This document shows positions 43,297 to 53,550 of a stretch of 64,000 bases of DNA, in pieces; the stretch's first letter is position 1, and each line of letters opens with the position of its first letter. A program made the position numbers and the translations under genes. This stretch comes from Marinicella meishanensis (lineage in GTDB: Bacteria > Pseudomonadota > Gammaproteobacteria > Xanthomonadales > Marinicellaceae), in contig NZ_JAIOUV010000008.1 of assembly GCF_019931145.1 (NCBI RefSeq), positions 1 to 64,000 of the forward strand. The letters run 5' to 3'. The notes below the pieces were generated by a model that was not told the DNA's origin, made no database searches, and saw nothing but the letters and a program-made list of their open reading frames with translations.

Positions 43297-45006
43297 TCAA
43301 TCGCTCTGACACAGCTGCAATTGATTGCGGCCTGCGGCTTTGGCCCGGTACAAGGCCGCATCGGCCCGTTCAAACAAATCACTCAACGGTTGCCCGGGAT
43401 ATTGGCACAAACCAATGCTGATGGTCACCGCTTGCTTGGGGGTTAACTTCGACCAATCATGGGCCGCCACCTGGCTGACCAATTGTTGGTGGTGTTCAAC
43501 GATCTGTTCCGAATCGCCATTGACCGTCACCACCACAAACTCTTCACCGCCATAGCGGGTCAGGGTTTGGTTGTTTTTTGACCAAGCTTCCATCAACTGA
43601 GCAATGGTTTTGAGCACCTGGTCACCGACCTCGTGACCGCAGCTGTCGTTGATGCGTTTGAAGTGGTCGATGTCGATCACCGCCAGCCCCAAGGATTTGG
43701 GTGGTTTCTTTTGCACGTGCTGCATCATGGCATCGAAATAGCGGCGGTTGTACAGACCTGTCAAAGCATCCGAGTTGGAGATTTTCTTCAACTCGGAAAC
43801 CAGTGCACTGCGCTCCTTGTCCACCGCTTCCAGTTGGCGGGTGCGCTCCGAAACCTTGGCCTCCAAATTGTCTTTGTATTCGCGCAAGCGTTCATAGGTC
43901 ACGGCATAGGACAGGCCCGGCCGATAGCGTTGCACGAACAAACGCAACAAATTCAAGTCGGCGTGCAGGTAAGGAATTTGGTTGATCCTGACCAGCATCA
44001 TTTGCGCAAACACCCCCTGGTGATCAATGAAGCGAGCAGCCATGAAATGCACGGTGTGCCCTTGCACTTCGTGGGTGCCGTGTTCAACCATTTGGGTGGT
44101 GGCAAAACCGGCGGCAAAATCCGCCAGCTCGGGAAAACGGGTGTCGTTGTGCTGCAGCAGGAACCGTGGTTTGTTGGACTGGTGCTCGAGCTCAGTCAAA
44201 AACAAAGCCTGACAGTCAAACAACTGATCACAGCGCGATTGAATCGCGGCGGTGACATGACCGATGTCGAGATAACTGGCCGGGTATTCGGTGCCTTGTT
44301 TCAAGGCCCGGGAATCATCGGCGGCGTCGCGCTGGTTGAAGCCGTAGAAGCTGATCAACAAAATCGCCATGAAAAAGGCAAACAGGTAAAACACCATCGG
44401 GTCGGGGTGAATGAACAACAAGGCCGACAACACCCCTGCTGGGGCAAACACCAAATCGGCAAACAAATAAGCGGGGGTCATCAGTTTCCTGATCTTCTTC
44501 TTGTCCAAAGAGAAATAGATGAAAATCATGCCGATGTTGATCACCTGCATGACCACCGCCACCAAAGCGATCACTTCGACTGCCACCCAATCCAAGCGGG
44601 TCAGCGGCAGGTCCACACCCCAGTCCAAAATCAACGCCGCGGTGACCAACATGATGGTGTTCATCGCCAGGTTGTTGCCGGCCCGCAGCAAGGCAATGCG
44701 GTATGAATTCATGCGGTAGGATTTGTTGATGAACGGCATGATGATGCTGGCCACCGTGCTGATCAGGATGACTTCGGATATGGGCAAGGTGAGCAACAAA
44801 TGAAACTGCACCAAACGTTCCATCGAGATCATGCCCAGGTACGGCATGCGCAGACCACACTGCCACACCAACAACAAGCTGGCGGCACCCAAAACCCAGG
44901 TCAGCAGCGGCGGCAGGCTGAAGGCATCCCCCACCACCCACACGAAGTAAATGGCGGCCAACAACATCATGCCGATCACATAAAGCCTGATGGGTTTAAA
45001 CCACAT
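43297..45006 (-). CDS. Membrane-bound diguanylate cyclase (GGDEF)
   Basis: 569 residues. Seven or so N-terminal helices (about 10-215) form an unclassified MASE-like membrane sensor. A GAF-like or uncharacterised cytoplasmic region (about 240-395) and a coiled coil (Y-K-D-N-L-E-A-K-V-S-E-R-T-R-Q-L) follow. The C-terminal GGDEF domain carries G486-G-E-E-F490, an active signature that should make cyclic di-GMP. The inhibitory I-site RxxD is absent (K-N-N-Q at that position), so product inhibition may be lost. It is a single gene converging on umuC. Confidence 0.9.
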   Translation of the reverse strand: MWFKPIRLYVIGMMLLAAIYFVWVVGDAFSLPPLLTWVLGAASLLLVWQCGLRMPYLGMISMERLVQFHLLLTLPISEVILISTVASIIMPFINKSYRMNSYRIALLRAGNNLAMNTIMLVTAALILDWGVDLPLTRLDWVAVEVIALVAVVMQVINIGMIFIYFSLDKKKIRKLMTPAYLFADLVFAPAGVLSALLFIHPDPMVFYLFAFFMAILLISFYGFNQRDAADDSRALKQGTEYPASYLDIGHVTAAIQSRCDQLFDCQALFLTELEHQSNKPRFLLQHNDTRFPELADFAAGFATTQMVEHGTHEVQGHTVHFMAARFIDHQGVFAQMMLVRINQIPYLHADLNLLRLFVQRYRPGLSYAVTYERLREYKDNLEAKVSERTRQLEAVDKERSALVSELKKISNSDALTGLYNRRYFDAMMQHVQKKPPKSLGLAVIDIDHFKRINDSCGHEVGDQVLKTIAQLMEAWSKNNQTLTRYGGEEFVVVTVNGDSEQIVEHHQQLVSQVAAHDWSKLTPKQAVTISIGLCQYPGQPLSDLFERADAALYRAKAAGRNQLQLCQSD

Positions 45007-45160
45007 TGTCCACTCTCCTGAACCACACCATCCTTAAAATTATACATGGCTTTTTCGGTCAACTCACCCGCGATCGGACAAACCGAGTCATGGTTCACGA
45101 AAAAGTGGCGGTTTTTTGGCCTTTATCCGGCATTGACCTTTTACCCCACAGTGGTTCAGG

Positions 45161-45166
45161 TATAAT
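45161..45166 (+). promoter_or_regulatory. Perfect -10 hexamer (TATAAT) of the sucA operon
   Basis: TATAAT with no good -35 at 17 bases; TTGACC at 45133-45138 is 22 bases away. A start of transcription near 45173 would leave about 27 bases of leader before the TTG at 45200. Confidence 0.6.
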
Positions 45167-45199
45167 ACGCGTTTTCAAAGTTTGACACCGAGACATCCC

Positions 45200-48031
45200 T
45201 TGGGAAGCTGGATAAAAGAAAAACAACAATCGGCTGCTTTTTTTGGCACCAATTCAAGCTGGTTGGAGCAATATTACGACCTTTACTTAGAGGATCCTGA
45301 AGCGGTCACCCCGGAACTGCAAGCCTTGTTCAAACAGTTTGACGGCGAGCAGCCCGATGTGCGTCATTTACCCATCATTGAGCAGTTTGCTCAGGCCGCA
45401 CAACTGCCGCCTGGCAGTGGCGCCGAATCGGCCGATGCCGCCCACGCACAAAAACAAGCAGCGGTGCTGCGCTTGATCAACTCCTATCGCTTGCGGGGCC
45501 ACCAAAAAGCCGATCTGGATCCAATCAAATACGCCCAAAGACCCGACACCCCCGATTTGACCCTGGCTTTTCATGGCCTGAACGACAGTGACCTGAACAC
45601 CGAATTCAACACCGGTTCATTGGTGGCGCCTGACCGCATGAAATTGCAAGACATCATCCAAACCCTGGAAAGTGTCTATTGCCAACACATCGGTGCCGAA
45701 TACATGCACATCACCGACATCAACAAGCGCGAGTGGTTGCAACAGCGCTTGGAGAAACCGGCCGGTGCCTTCCCATTTGATGACGAAGACAAACTGCACA
45801 TGCTGTCCTGCCTGACCAAGGCCGAAGGCATGGAGCGTTACCTGCACACCAAATACGTCGGTCAAAAGCGCTTTTCATTGGAAGGCGGCGATGCCTTGAT
45901 CCCACAGATGGCGTTCTTGATTCAGCACGTGGGGGCACAAAAAACCAAAGAACTGGTGATTGGCATGGCCCACCGCGGCCGCCTCAACATGTTGGTCAAT
46001 ATTTTGGGCAAATCACCGGCCGAACTGTTTGACGAGTTCGATGGCGTCAAAGCCGACGAATTGGACAACATCAATTCCGGCGATGTGAAATACCACAAAG
46101 GCTATTCATCGGACGTGCCCACCCCCGGTGGCGACGTGCATTTGGCCATGGCCTTCAACCCGTCACACCTGGAAATCATCAACCCGGTGGTGCTGGGCTC
46201 GGTGCGGGCCCGCCAAGTCCGTCGCGATGACACCGAAAAAAATGTGGTGGTGCCGGTGTTGATTCACGGCGATGCCGCTTTTGAAGGGCAAGGCGTCAAC
46301 ATGGAACTGTTCAACATGGCCATGGTAGAAGGTTATGACGTCGGTGGCACCATCCACGTGGTGGTCAACAACCAAATCGGTTTCACCACCACCCATGCCT
46401 TGGACAAGAAAGCCGGCCTGTACTGCACCGAAGTGGCGAAAATGGTGCAAGCCCCGATTTTCCACGTCAATGGCGACGATCCCGAAGCGGTGGTGTTTGC
46501 CACTCAAGTGGCGGCCGATTACCGCCGCACCTTTGGGGTTGATGTGGTGATTGACCTGGTGTGTTACCGCAAACATGGGCACAACGAAGCCGATGAACCG
46601 GCCGCCACCCAACCGCACATGTACAAATTGATCAAGGCGCATCCCTCACCACGAGAAATTTACGCCGATCGACTTGAAGCCGCTGGGGTGATCAATGCGC
46701 AACAGGCGCGTGACATGATCGATGACTACCGCCAGCGTTTGGACAACAAAGAAGACATCGTTGAATTTGGCCCGACCCACAACAACGACAAATTCGCGGT
46801 GGACTGGACCCCTTATATCGAAGGTGAATTGACCGAACAGGTCAACACCACCATCACCCAGGAACAGTTCGACCAATACGGTGAAATCATCACCAGCTTG
46901 CCAGCCGATTTGAAACCCCATCCGCGGGTCAACAAAATCAACCAAGACCGCATCAAAATGCTCAAAGGCGAAGCCCGCATGGATTGGGGTATGGCTGAGA
47001 CCATGGCCTATGCCAGCATTTTGGACGAAGGTTTTCAAATTCGACTGGATGGCCAAGACTCGCAGCGCGGCACTTTTTTCCACCGCCACGCCGTGATCCA
47101 CAACGTCGATCACAACGAGAACTTCACGCCACTGAGCCAACTGGAAACCGACAAGAATAAAATCGACATCATCAATTCGGTGCTGTCTGAAGAGGCGGTG
47201 TTGGCCTTTGAATACGGTTATGCCACCACCGAGCCCCGTTCGCTGGTGATCTGGGAAGCCCAATTCGGTGATTTCGTCAACGGCGCGCAAGTGGTGATTG
47301 ACCAATTCATTTCATCCGGTGAGGCCAAATGGGGCCGCTTGAGCGGCTTGGTGATGTTCTTGCCCCATGGTTTTGAAGGTCAGGGCCCGGAACATTCCTC
47401 GGCCCGCTTGGAACGCTTTTTGCAACTGTGTGCGGTGAACAACATGCAGGTCTGCATGCCCTCCACCCCAGCCCAGACGTTCCACATGATTCGCCGGCAG
47501 ATGCTGCGCAAAGCCAGAAAACCACTGATTGTGATGACGCCCAAGAGTTTGTTGCGGCACAAACTGGCCACCTCCACCAAAGAACAACTGACCGAAGGCC
47601 AGTTCCAGACCGTGATCCCAGATCGTCGGGTCAAACCCAAAGACGTCAAGCGCATCATCTTCTGTTCCGGCAAGGTTTACTACGATTTGTTGGAGCAGTT
47701 GACCGAACAGAACAATGAGCACATTGCGCTGGCCCGGGTGGAACAATTGTATCCGTTTCCACGGCGGGCGCTGACCGCACAAATCGACCGCTACCCGAAC
47801 GCCAAAGATGTCATTTGGTGCCAAGAAGAACCGATCAACCAAGGTGCCTGGTTCCAAATCAGACACCATTTACAACATTGCATCGCTGACCGCTTCCCGC
47901 TGTATTATGCCGGACGCAAAGGGTCCCCTTCCCCAGCTGTTGGCGCCTTGCAAGTCCACCTCAAAGAACAACAACAATTAGTCAAAGATGCCATCCATGG
48001 GGAACATGGATCGGCCATAGACGCGGAGTAA
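45200..48031 (+). CDS. sucA: 2-oxoglutarate dehydrogenase E1 component
   Basis: About 943 residues. Thiamine-diphosphate-dependent decarboxylase of the citric acid cycle 2-oxoglutarate dehydrogenase complex. Family segments seen are [27 protein letters not shown] and [13 protein letters not shown]. There is no ATG in the right place. TTG 45200 is chosen because CGAGA lies six bases upstream and the N-terminus then matches the usual length before the S-W-L-E-Q segment; TTG 45182, six codons upstream, has no ribosome site and sits very close to the promoter. Followed by sucB after seven bases. Confidence 0.95.
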   Translation: MGSWIKEKQQSAAFFGTNSSWLEQYYDLYLEDPEAVTPELQALFKQFDGEQPDVRHLPIIEQFAQAAQLPPGSGAESADAAHAQKQAAVLRLINSYRLRGHQKADLDPIKYAQRPDTPDLTLAFHGLNDSDLNTEFNTGSLVAPDRMKLQDIIQTLESVYCQHIGAEYMHITDINKREWLQQRLEKPAGAFPFDDEDKLHMLSCLTKAEGMERYLHTKYVGQKRFSLEGGDALIPQMAFLIQHVGAQKTKELVIGMAHRGRLNMLVNILGKSPAELFDEFDGVKADELDNINSGDVKYHKGYSSDVPTPGGDVHLAMAFNPSHLEIINPVVLGSVRARQVRRDDTEKNVVVPVLIHGDAAFEGQGVNMELFNMAMVEGYDVGGTIHVVVNNQIGFTTTHALDKKAGLYCTEVAKMVQAPIFHVNGDDPEAVVFATQVAADYRRTFGVDVVIDLVCYRKHGHNEADEPAATQPHMYKLIKAHPSPREIYADRLEAAGVINAQQARDMIDDYRQRLDNKEDIVEFGPTHNNDKFAVDWTPYIEGELTEQVNTTITQEQFDQYGEIITSLPADLKPHPRVNKINQDRIKMLKGEARMDWGMAETMAYASILDEGFQIRLDGQDSQRGTFFHRHAVIHNVDHNENFTPLSQLETDKNKIDIINSVLSEEAVLAFEYGYATTEPRSLVIWEAQFGDFVNGAQVVIDQFISSGEAKWGRLSGLVMFLPHGFEGQGPEHSSARLERFLQLCAVNNMQVCMPSTPAQTFHMIRRQMLRKARKPLIVMTPKSLLRHKLATSTKEQLTEGQFQTVIPDRRVKPKDVKRIIFCSGKVYYDLLEQLTEQNNEHIALARVEQLYPFPRRALTAQIDRYPNAKDVIWCQEEPINQGAWFQIRHHLQHCIADRFPLYYAGRKGSPSPAVGALQVHLKEQQQLVKDAIHGEHGSAIDAE

Positions 48032-48038
48032 AAGAAGT

Positions 48039-49235
48039 ATGAGCATTGATGTCAAAGTGCCCGTTTTACCTGAATCTGTCACCGACGCCACGGTGGCCAC
48101 TTGGTACAAGCAACCCGGTGATTTCGTCAAACGCGATGAAAACCTGGTTGATTTAGAGACCGATAAAGTGGTGCTGGAAGTGCCTGCCCCAGCCGATGGT
48201 GTGTTGGAATCCATTGCCGTGGAAACCGGAGATGTGGTGGAAGCCAACCAAGTGTTGGGCGTGGTCAAAGAAGGCGAAATTCCGGCCGACAAAGCCGAAG
48301 AATCGGTGGCACCCAAAGCCACAGGCGGCGCCAAGCCAGCGACCAATGCCGATGCTGGCAGCTCGTCTGACGAAAGCACCATGAAAGACGCCCCCCAAGG
48401 TGACGTCAACACCGGTTCAGCCGGTCCGGCGGCACGCAAAATGATGCACGAGAACAACATCGATGCCGCCCAAGTCTCAGGCACGGGTCGCGGTGGTCGC
48501 ATCACCAAACCCGACGTCCAGGCGGTGGCCAACACCCCAATGGAAGAACGCGTGCCCATGAGTCGCTTGCGCCAAAAAATCGCCGATCGCATGGTCGAAG
48601 CCCAATCCACTGCGGCCATGTTGACCTCATTCAATGAAGTCGACCTGAAAGCCGTGATGGACATCCGCCGCAAATACAAAGAGGAATTCATTCAGAAACA
48701 TGGCATCAAGCTGGGGTTGATGAGTTTCTTCGTCAAGGCCGCCACCGAAGCCTTGAAACAATTCCCCATCATAAACGCCTCAGTGGAAGGCAGCGATGTG
48801 GTCTACCACAAACAACAAAACATCGGCATCGCCGTGGCCACCGACCGTGGTCTGGTGGTGCCGGTGTTGAAAAACACCAATGCCATGGGTTTGGCCGACA
48901 TCGATGCGAGCATCCGTGATTTCGCGGTGGCCGGTAATGCCGGCAAACTGACCATGGATGACTTGACCGGTGGTACCTTTACCATCACCAACGGCGGTAC
49001 CTTTGGTTCGTTGATGTCAACGCCCATTTTGAACATGCCACAAAGTGCCATCTTGGGCATGCACACCATCAAAGAACGGCCGGTGGTGGTCAACGGCGAA
49101 ATCGTGGTGCGCCCGATGATGTACCTGGCCTTGACCTATGACCACCGCATCATTGACGGCAAAGACGCCGTGTTGTTCCTGGTGGCGGTCAAAGAAATGC
49201 TGGAAGATCCGGCCCGCATGCTGTTGAACTTATAA
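48039..49235 (+). CDS. sucB: Dihydrolipoyllysine-residue succinyltransferase (E2 of 2-oxoglutarate dehydrogenase)
   Basis: 398 residues. The lipoyl domain has the lipoylated K43 in E-T-D-K-V-V-L-E. A flexible Ala-rich linker, a peripheral subunit-binding domain ([18 protein letters not shown]) and the C-terminal catalytic domain with H-R-I-I-D-G follow. It moves the succinyl group from lipoyl-lysine to CoA. It lies seven bases after sucA and 13 before lpdA, in the same operon. Confidence 0.97.
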   Translation: MSIDVKVPVLPESVTDATVATWYKQPGDFVKRDENLVDLETDKVVLEVPAPADGVLESIAVETGDVVEANQVLGVVKEGEIPADKAEESVAPKATGGAKPATNADAGSSSDESTMKDAPQGDVNTGSAGPAARKMMHENNIDAAQVSGTGRGGRITKPDVQAVANTPMEERVPMSRLRQKIADRMVEAQSTAAMLTSFNEVDLKAVMDIRRKYKEEFIQKHGIKLGLMSFFVKAATEALKQFPIINASVEGSDVVYHKQQNIGIAVATDRGLVVPVLKNTNAMGLADIDASIRDFAVAGNAGKLTMDDLTGGTFTITNGGTFGSLMSTPILNMPQSAILGMHTIKERPVVVNGEIVVRPMMYLALTYDHRIIDGKDAVLFLVAVKEMLEDPARMLLNL

Positions 49236-49248
49236 GGAGCCTTGAGAA

Positions 49249-50670
49249 ATGACTGAAAAATATGACGTGATTGTGATCGGCGGTGGACCTGCTGGCTACG
49301 TGGGCGCCATCCGCGCGGCACAAATGGGTTTCAACACCTTGTGCATTGATCGTTTCAAAGGCAAAGACGGCAAGTATTCTCTGGGCGGCACCTGCTTGAA
49401 TGTGGGCTGCATCCCGTCCAAAGCCTTGCTCGACTCCTCCAAGCATTATGAGCAAATGACCAAGCACTATGACGTGCACGGCATTTCCTTTGACAACGCC
49501 GCGATTGACGTGCCCACCATGATTGGCCGCAAAGACAAAATCGTCAAACAATTGACCGGCGGCATTGGCCAACTGTTCAAAGCCAACAAAGTCAAATACA
49601 AAGCCGGCAGCGGCAAGCTGTTGAAAGACCGTCAGGTGGAAATCACCAACGAAGACGGCAGCGAAATCGTCCAAGGTGAACACATCATCCTGGCCAGTGG
49701 CTCGGTGCCCATCAGCATCCCCAATGTCGAGATCGACAATGAGCACATCTTGGACAACGCCGGTGGTTTGGATGTGAACCAAGTGCCGAAGAAACTGGGT
49801 GTGATTGGTGCCGGGGTGATTGGCTTGGAACTGGGCAGTGTGTGGAACCGCTTGGGTGCTGAAGTCACCGTGTTTGAAGCCATGGACACTTTCCTGGCCG
49901 CCTGTGACCAAACCATCGCCAAAATGGCCGCCCGTGAATTCAAGAAACAAGGCCTGGACATCCACCTGTCGACCTTCGTCAAATCAGCCACGGTCAAAAA
50001 CGGCCAAGTTGAGGTGGTGTATGAGAAGAATGGCGAACAAACCACCGCCACCTATGACAAGTTGCTGGTTGCCGTCGGCCGCAAAGCCGAAACTTCGGGC
50101 TTGCTCAGCGATGATTGTGGGGTGCAGTTGACCGATCGCGGACAAATTGATGTCGATGATGAATGCCGCACCTCGGTGCCCAATGTGTGGGCCGTGGGTG
50201 ATGTGGTGCGTGGGCCGATGTTGGCCCACAAAGGGTCTGAAGAAGCCTCAGCCGTGGTTGAGCGCATCGCTGGCCAGCATGGTCACATTGATTTCAACAC
50301 CATTCCTTGGGTGATTTACACCGAACCCGAAATTGCTTGGGTCGGCAAAACCGAAGAACAGCTGAAAGAAGCCGGCGTCGAATACAAAATCGGCACCTTT
50401 CCTTTCGCCGCCAACGGCCGGGCCTTGGCCATGAATGAACCAACTGGCATGGTTAAATTGATCGCCGATGCCGAAACCGATGAACTGTTGGGCGCGCACA
50501 TCTATGCCGCCAACGCCGCGGACTTGTTGTCTGAGTGTGTGGTGGCCATGGAATTCAAAGGCTGTGCCGAAGACCTGGCGCGCATCGTGCATGCGCATCC
50601 AACTTTGTCTGAAGCGGTGTTTGAAGCGGCCATGAATGTTGACAAACGCGCCATTCACAAAGCCAACTGA
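49249..50670 (+). CDS. lpdA: Dihydrolipoyl dehydrogenase (E3)
   Basis: 473 residues. The FAD-binding G-G-G-P-A-G-Y is at 11-17 and the redox-active disulfide is C49-x-x-x-x-C54 in G-T-C-L-N-V-G-C-I-P-S-K. The NAD-binding G-A-G-V-I-G-L-E-L-G and the C-terminal H-A-H-P-T-L-S-E active-site segment are present. It reoxidises the dihydrolipoyl arms of E2. AAGGAG precedes the ATG. It is the last gene of the operon; a terminator follows. Confidence 0.97.
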   Translation: MTEKYDVIVIGGGPAGYVGAIRAAQMGFNTLCIDRFKGKDGKYSLGGTCLNVGCIPSKALLDSSKHYEQMTKHYDVHGISFDNAAIDVPTMIGRKDKIVKQLTGGIGQLFKANKVKYKAGSGKLLKDRQVEITNEDGSEIVQGEHIILASGSVPISIPNVEIDNEHILDNAGGLDVNQVPKKLGVIGAGVIGLELGSVWNRLGAEVTVFEAMDTFLAACDQTIAKMAAREFKKQGLDIHLSTFVKSATVKNGQVEVVYEKNGEQTTATYDKLLVAVGRKAETSGLLSDDCGVQLTDRGQIDVDDECRTSVPNVWAVGDVVRGPMLAHKGSEEASAVVERIAGQHGHIDFNTIPWVIYTEPEIAWVGKTEEQLKEAGVEYKIGTFPFAANGRALAMNEPTGMVKLIADAETDELLGAHIYAANAADLLSECVVAMEFKGCAEDLARIVHAHPTLSEAVFEAAMNVDKRAIHKAN

Positions 50671-50692
50671 TTTCAGCATTGTCTGCATAAAG

Positions 50693-50718
50693 AAAAGGCC
50701 GGCAACGCGGCCTTTTTT
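50693..50718. terminator. Terminator of the sucA-sucB-lpdA operon
   Basis: AAAAGGCC/GGCCTTTT stem, then T-run. The stop codon of lpdA is 23 bases upstream, and the convergent M15-like gene ends at 50725. Confidence 0.85.
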
Positions 50719-50724
50719 GTGGCC

Positions 50725-51381
50725 TCATTCCGGCTTTTTGGGTGGTTGGCAACGCCGCAAACCTGGGATTTGATCCCAACCAACAAAGTTCACATGAAAA
50801 TGGGAGCAGCTGTTGCCCTCCTGATAGACCACATTGGCCACCGCTGCACTGGCTTGCAACACCTGCGACAAGATCAAATCATCACCGCTGAGATCAGCCA
50901 TGCAGTGTGCAGCCCGGCCATTGTCCCACCGCTCCAGATCCAGACCATAAGCGGTTAAATGCTTGGAAATGTAGCAAGGTTCAGGGCGGGCCATCTGGGC
51001 TTCGATGGTGCGCGTCACGGCCGCCAGCTTGTCGCCTTTGGCCGCATCATAAGTCGCTTGCAATTCTGCTGCTGCCTGCTGATTGGCATAATAGCCACAG
51101 GCTTGTTTGGCCAAACACCCGCGCATCAGTTGGGCTTGTTTGGCCGCACTTCTCACACCGCTGGTCACCTGGATGGGGCGTTCACCGCCGTCCGCACAAT
51201 AGGCCTGATTGAGGTGCTGCATCGCTGGCAACAAGCGTTCCGGAACCAATGAGGTCCCCACCCATTGAACGGCATCACAGGATTCACGGGTTTGACCCTG
51301 GCCGGTGTCGGCATGGGTATGGACGCTCAAAACCAGCGCCAAGACACCGATCAAACGACACGTATTCAAATAAGGTTGCAT
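50725..51381 (-). CDS. Secreted M15-like zinc peptidase candidate
   Basis: 218 residues with a signal peptide (L-I-G-V-L-A-L-V-L-S-V-H-T-H-A). The pattern S-K-H141-L-T-A-Y-G-L-D148-L plus C-S-H-F-H196 resembles the S-x-H-x-x-G-x-x-x-D and H-x-H zinc ligands of M15 D-Ala-D-Ala peptidases. The segment V-T-S-G-V-R-S matches the usual preceding SGxRS motif. Eight or more Cys suggest disulfides. It would act on peptidoglycan peptides in the periplasm, an inference from the family resemblance. No operon partner is evident. Confidence 0.6.
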   Translation of the reverse strand: MQPYLNTCRLIGVLALVLSVHTHADTGQGQTRESCDAVQWVGTSLVPERLLPAMQHLNQAYCADGGERPIQVTSGVRSAAKQAQLMRGCLAKQACGYYANQQAAAELQATYDAAKGDKLAAVTRTIEAQMARPEPCYISKHLTAYGLDLERWDNGRAAHCMADLSGDDLILSQVLQASAAVANVVYQEGNSCSHFHVNFVGWDQIPGLRRCQPPKKPE

Positions 51382-51438
51382 GGGCGGTAGTTTAGCAGGT
51401 CACAAGGCCGCCACCCACTCAGCTGCGACAGGACGCTG

Positions 51439-51984
51439 TCATTCCACGGTCAGTTGTTTCAACTCGATGCTGAACGCGCCAACCTGTTGATCGGCCACCA
51501 GCACCCCCATTTGCTGCACATCTACCAACCGCAATGGCGGCATGTCGCGCAACACCCGCCCGCGAAAGGTGGGTATGAATTGGTCCACTGGCAGATATAT
51601 GCTCTGTGTCTGTCCAGCCAAGGTGTTGAATGACTGGGTGTAGGCGGCCCCATCGAACCCCCGGTTGGTGCGCAGCCTGAATTGGTAACGCCTCCCATCA
51701 CCTTTGACTGTCAGCACCAGCACTGATGGATCTTGTTGCCATGACTGCTCGATAAACGGCCAAACCATGCGCACCGAAGCAAAGCCACCATTGTTGTCCA
51801 ATGACACGGAGCCACTGAATTGCAGCGCCTGCGCAGTGCGGTCCAGGCGGCTGCTGGAAACGCCGCCCATGACGCCATCATTGATGATCAGGTATTGCTG
51901 ATCTTGTAACTGATCAAATGAAAAGCTGGCCGGGGTATGATCGGCGCCACCCAGCACCATCATCAACATCACATGTAAGTTCAT
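51439..51984 (-). CDS. CIA30 family protein
   Basis: 181 residues. The central pattern I-N-D-G-V-M-G-G-V-S-S-S, F-S-G-S-V-S-L-D-N-N-G-G-F-A-S-V-R and D-F-I/Q-F-I-P-T-F-R-G resembles the complex I intermediate-associated protein 30 family, a galactose-binding-like beta-sandwich. In bacteria the role is unknown; it need not involve complex I. The start is ATG 51984 (AGAG upstream), with a possible signal peptide (M-N-L-H-V-M-L-M-M-V-L-G-G-A). An upstream ATG 14 codons earlier is possible. Confidence 0.75.
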   Translation of the reverse strand: MNLHVMLMMVLGGADHTPASFSFDQLQDQQYLIINDGVMGGVSSSRLDRTAQALQFSGSVSLDNNGGFASVRMVWPFIEQSWQQDPSVLVLTVKGDGRRYQFRLRTNRGFDGAAYTQSFNTLAGQTQSIYLPVDQFIPTFRGRVLRDMPPLRLVDVQQMGVLVADQQVGAFSIELKQLTVE

Positions 51985-52159
51985 GTTTTGCTCTGCCTCA
52001 ATAAAAGACCCCAAGATGACTTCCAAACCGTGAATTCAGCGTGAACCAACTTTCGCTGCCCACTCACACCCCATTGACAGGGTCCGGCCTAACATGAATC
52101 CCACATTTGAAATTGTTCGGATGTAACGACTTTTTACCCAAACTTTAAGAGACATAAAA

Positions 52160-52693
52160 ATGAATATCATGAACAGAACCACAAAATTTTTGACCGTTGC
52201 CATGATGGCCGTATTCGCCATGACTGCCATGGCTGGTGGCAGCTACAAGAAGAAAAGCAAAGACATCGCCAAAAATGACATCGTAGAAACTGCCGTGTCA
52301 GCCGGCTCTTTCACTACCCTGGTGGCCGCCGTTAAAGCCGCAGGCTTGGTAGACACCTTGAAAGGTGACGGCCCATTCACTGTGTTTGCCCCAACCGATG
52401 AGGCATTTGCCAAATTGCCAGCCGGCACTTTGGAAAACCTGTTGAAACCAGAAAACAAAGACCAATTGGCGGCCATTTTGACCTACCACGTGGTGTCAGG
52501 CAAAGTGAAAGCCAAAGACGTGGTGAACTTGAACTCAGCCACCACCGTACAAGGCAGCGACGTGACCATCGCCGTTGAGAATGGTGGCGTGGTATTGAAT
52601 GGCAACAGCAACGTGGTGACCACCGACATCGGCACCAGCAATGGCGTTATTCACGTGATTGACACCGTGATTTTGCCCCCTTCAAACTCGTAA
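52160..52693 (+). CDS. Secreted fasciclin (FAS1) domain protein
   Basis: 177 residues. A signal peptide ([18 protein letters not shown]) ends at A-M-A-G. One FAS1 domain covers about 36-175, with the family blocks [22 protein letters not shown] and [16 protein letters not shown]1 domains mediate adhesion or stress-related surface functions. It is a single gene with its own terminator. AAGAGA precedes the ATG; no firm promoter was seen in the 133-base gap from the CIA30 gene. Confidence 0.93.
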   Translation: MNIMNRTTKFLTVAMMAVFAMTAMAGGSYKKKSKDIAKNDIVETAVSAGSFTTLVAAVKAAGLVDTLKGDGPFTVFAPTDEAFAKLPAGTLENLLKPENKDQLAAILTYHVVSGKVKAKDVVNLNSATTVQGSDVTIAVENGGVVLNGNSNVVTTDIGTSNGVIHVIDTVILPPSNS

Positions 52694-52715
52694 TCCATCG
52701 AGTAAAAATTTGACC

Positions 52716-52748
52716 AAAAAAAGGCCGGAATCACATCCGGCCTTTTTT
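52716..52748. terminator. Terminator between fasciclin and CsgG-like genes
   Basis: AAGGCCGGA/TCCGGCCTT stem with A-run and T-run on both sides, between convergent genes. Confidence 0.9.
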
Positions 52749-52768
52749 GTTTGTGTATTGATTTCTGA

Positions 52769-53470
52769 TCAATCCAGTTTCAGCGATGATTTGGACTTAT
52801 CACGACGACTTCTTTCTTTGTCGCGGTACTCTTTGACACAGCTGTCTTGGTCATACATCACACATGCCAGGTAATCGGTGGCTTCGATCAACGCCGCACG
52901 GATGGCTTTACCGGCTGGGGTCTTTTTGTGACCACCCAAAGATCCGCCGAAACCATTGCGGGAAAAGCCCACGCTCATGCCGCCCCCTTTGGAGTGACCT
53001 TCGACGGTGCGAACAAATTCAACTTCGCCAGTGGTGGCATTGACCACACGCAGGTCAATGGCCAGATACGCTTTGTTGCTTTTGCCACCCAAAGAAATGC
53101 CCTTGATGCTGATGCCGCCACCACCACCGGAGGTGTTTTCTTCATAGGCCGCCACGTTTCCTGTGATCAGGTATTGTGCACCGGTGACTTGGCCCATTTT
53201 AGCGGCGGTGGATTTGGACACCCGTCCTGAAGCGCCCAAGTCTTGTTCGCCCAACACGCTGTCTAATTTTTGTCTTTCGACCACTTTAAAAGCACCGGTG
53301 GAAACCAGCTCGTTGGCCAGCATGCCGCCCAATTCGCGACCGACGTCAGTCTGCCACCAATGGGCTCGGGTTTCGTTGGTGAAATCCAACACCGCGACCA
53401 CGGCCCGGTCTTTTGCCATACCGGCGCCTGACACCATCAAGGCTGCCAAGACCATAAGTAATTTTTTCAT
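52769..53470 (-). CDS. CsgG/HfaB-like outer-membrane assembly protein
   Basis: 233 residues from ATG 53470 (GGGAGAAGAG upstream). Signal peptide M-K-K-L-L-M-V-L-A-A-L-M. The CsgG family features are V-A-V-L-D-F-T-N-E-T, V-V-E-R-Q-K-L-D-S-V-L-x-E-Q, G-A-Q-Y-L-I-T-G-N-V and I-D-L-R-V-V-N-A-T-T-G-E-V. CsgG proteins form curli-type secretion pores, but many family members act in other envelope roles. There is no lipobox, unlike true CsgG, and no other curli genes are nearby. A Gly-rich insertion (G-G-G-G-G) lies in the middle, and the charged C-terminal tail (R-S-R-R-D-K-S-K-S-S) is unusual. Confidence 0.8.
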   Translation of the reverse strand: MKKLLMVLAALMVSGAGMAKDRAVVAVLDFTNETRAHWWQTDVGRELGGMLANELVSTGAFKVVERQKLDSVLGEQDLGASGRVSKSTAAKMGQVTGAQYLITGNVAAYEENTSGGGGGISIKGISLGGKSNKAYLAIDLRVVNATTGEVEFVRTVEGHSKGGGMSVGFSRNGFGGSLGGHKKTPAGKAIRAALIEATDYLACVMYDQDSCVKEYRDKERSRRDKSKSSLKLD

Positions 53471-53550
53471 TGCTCTTCTCCCAGATAAAATAATTGATAA
53501 AAAACTCATATACTGTAACAATCTACTCCTATTTTTACTGACAATCAATC

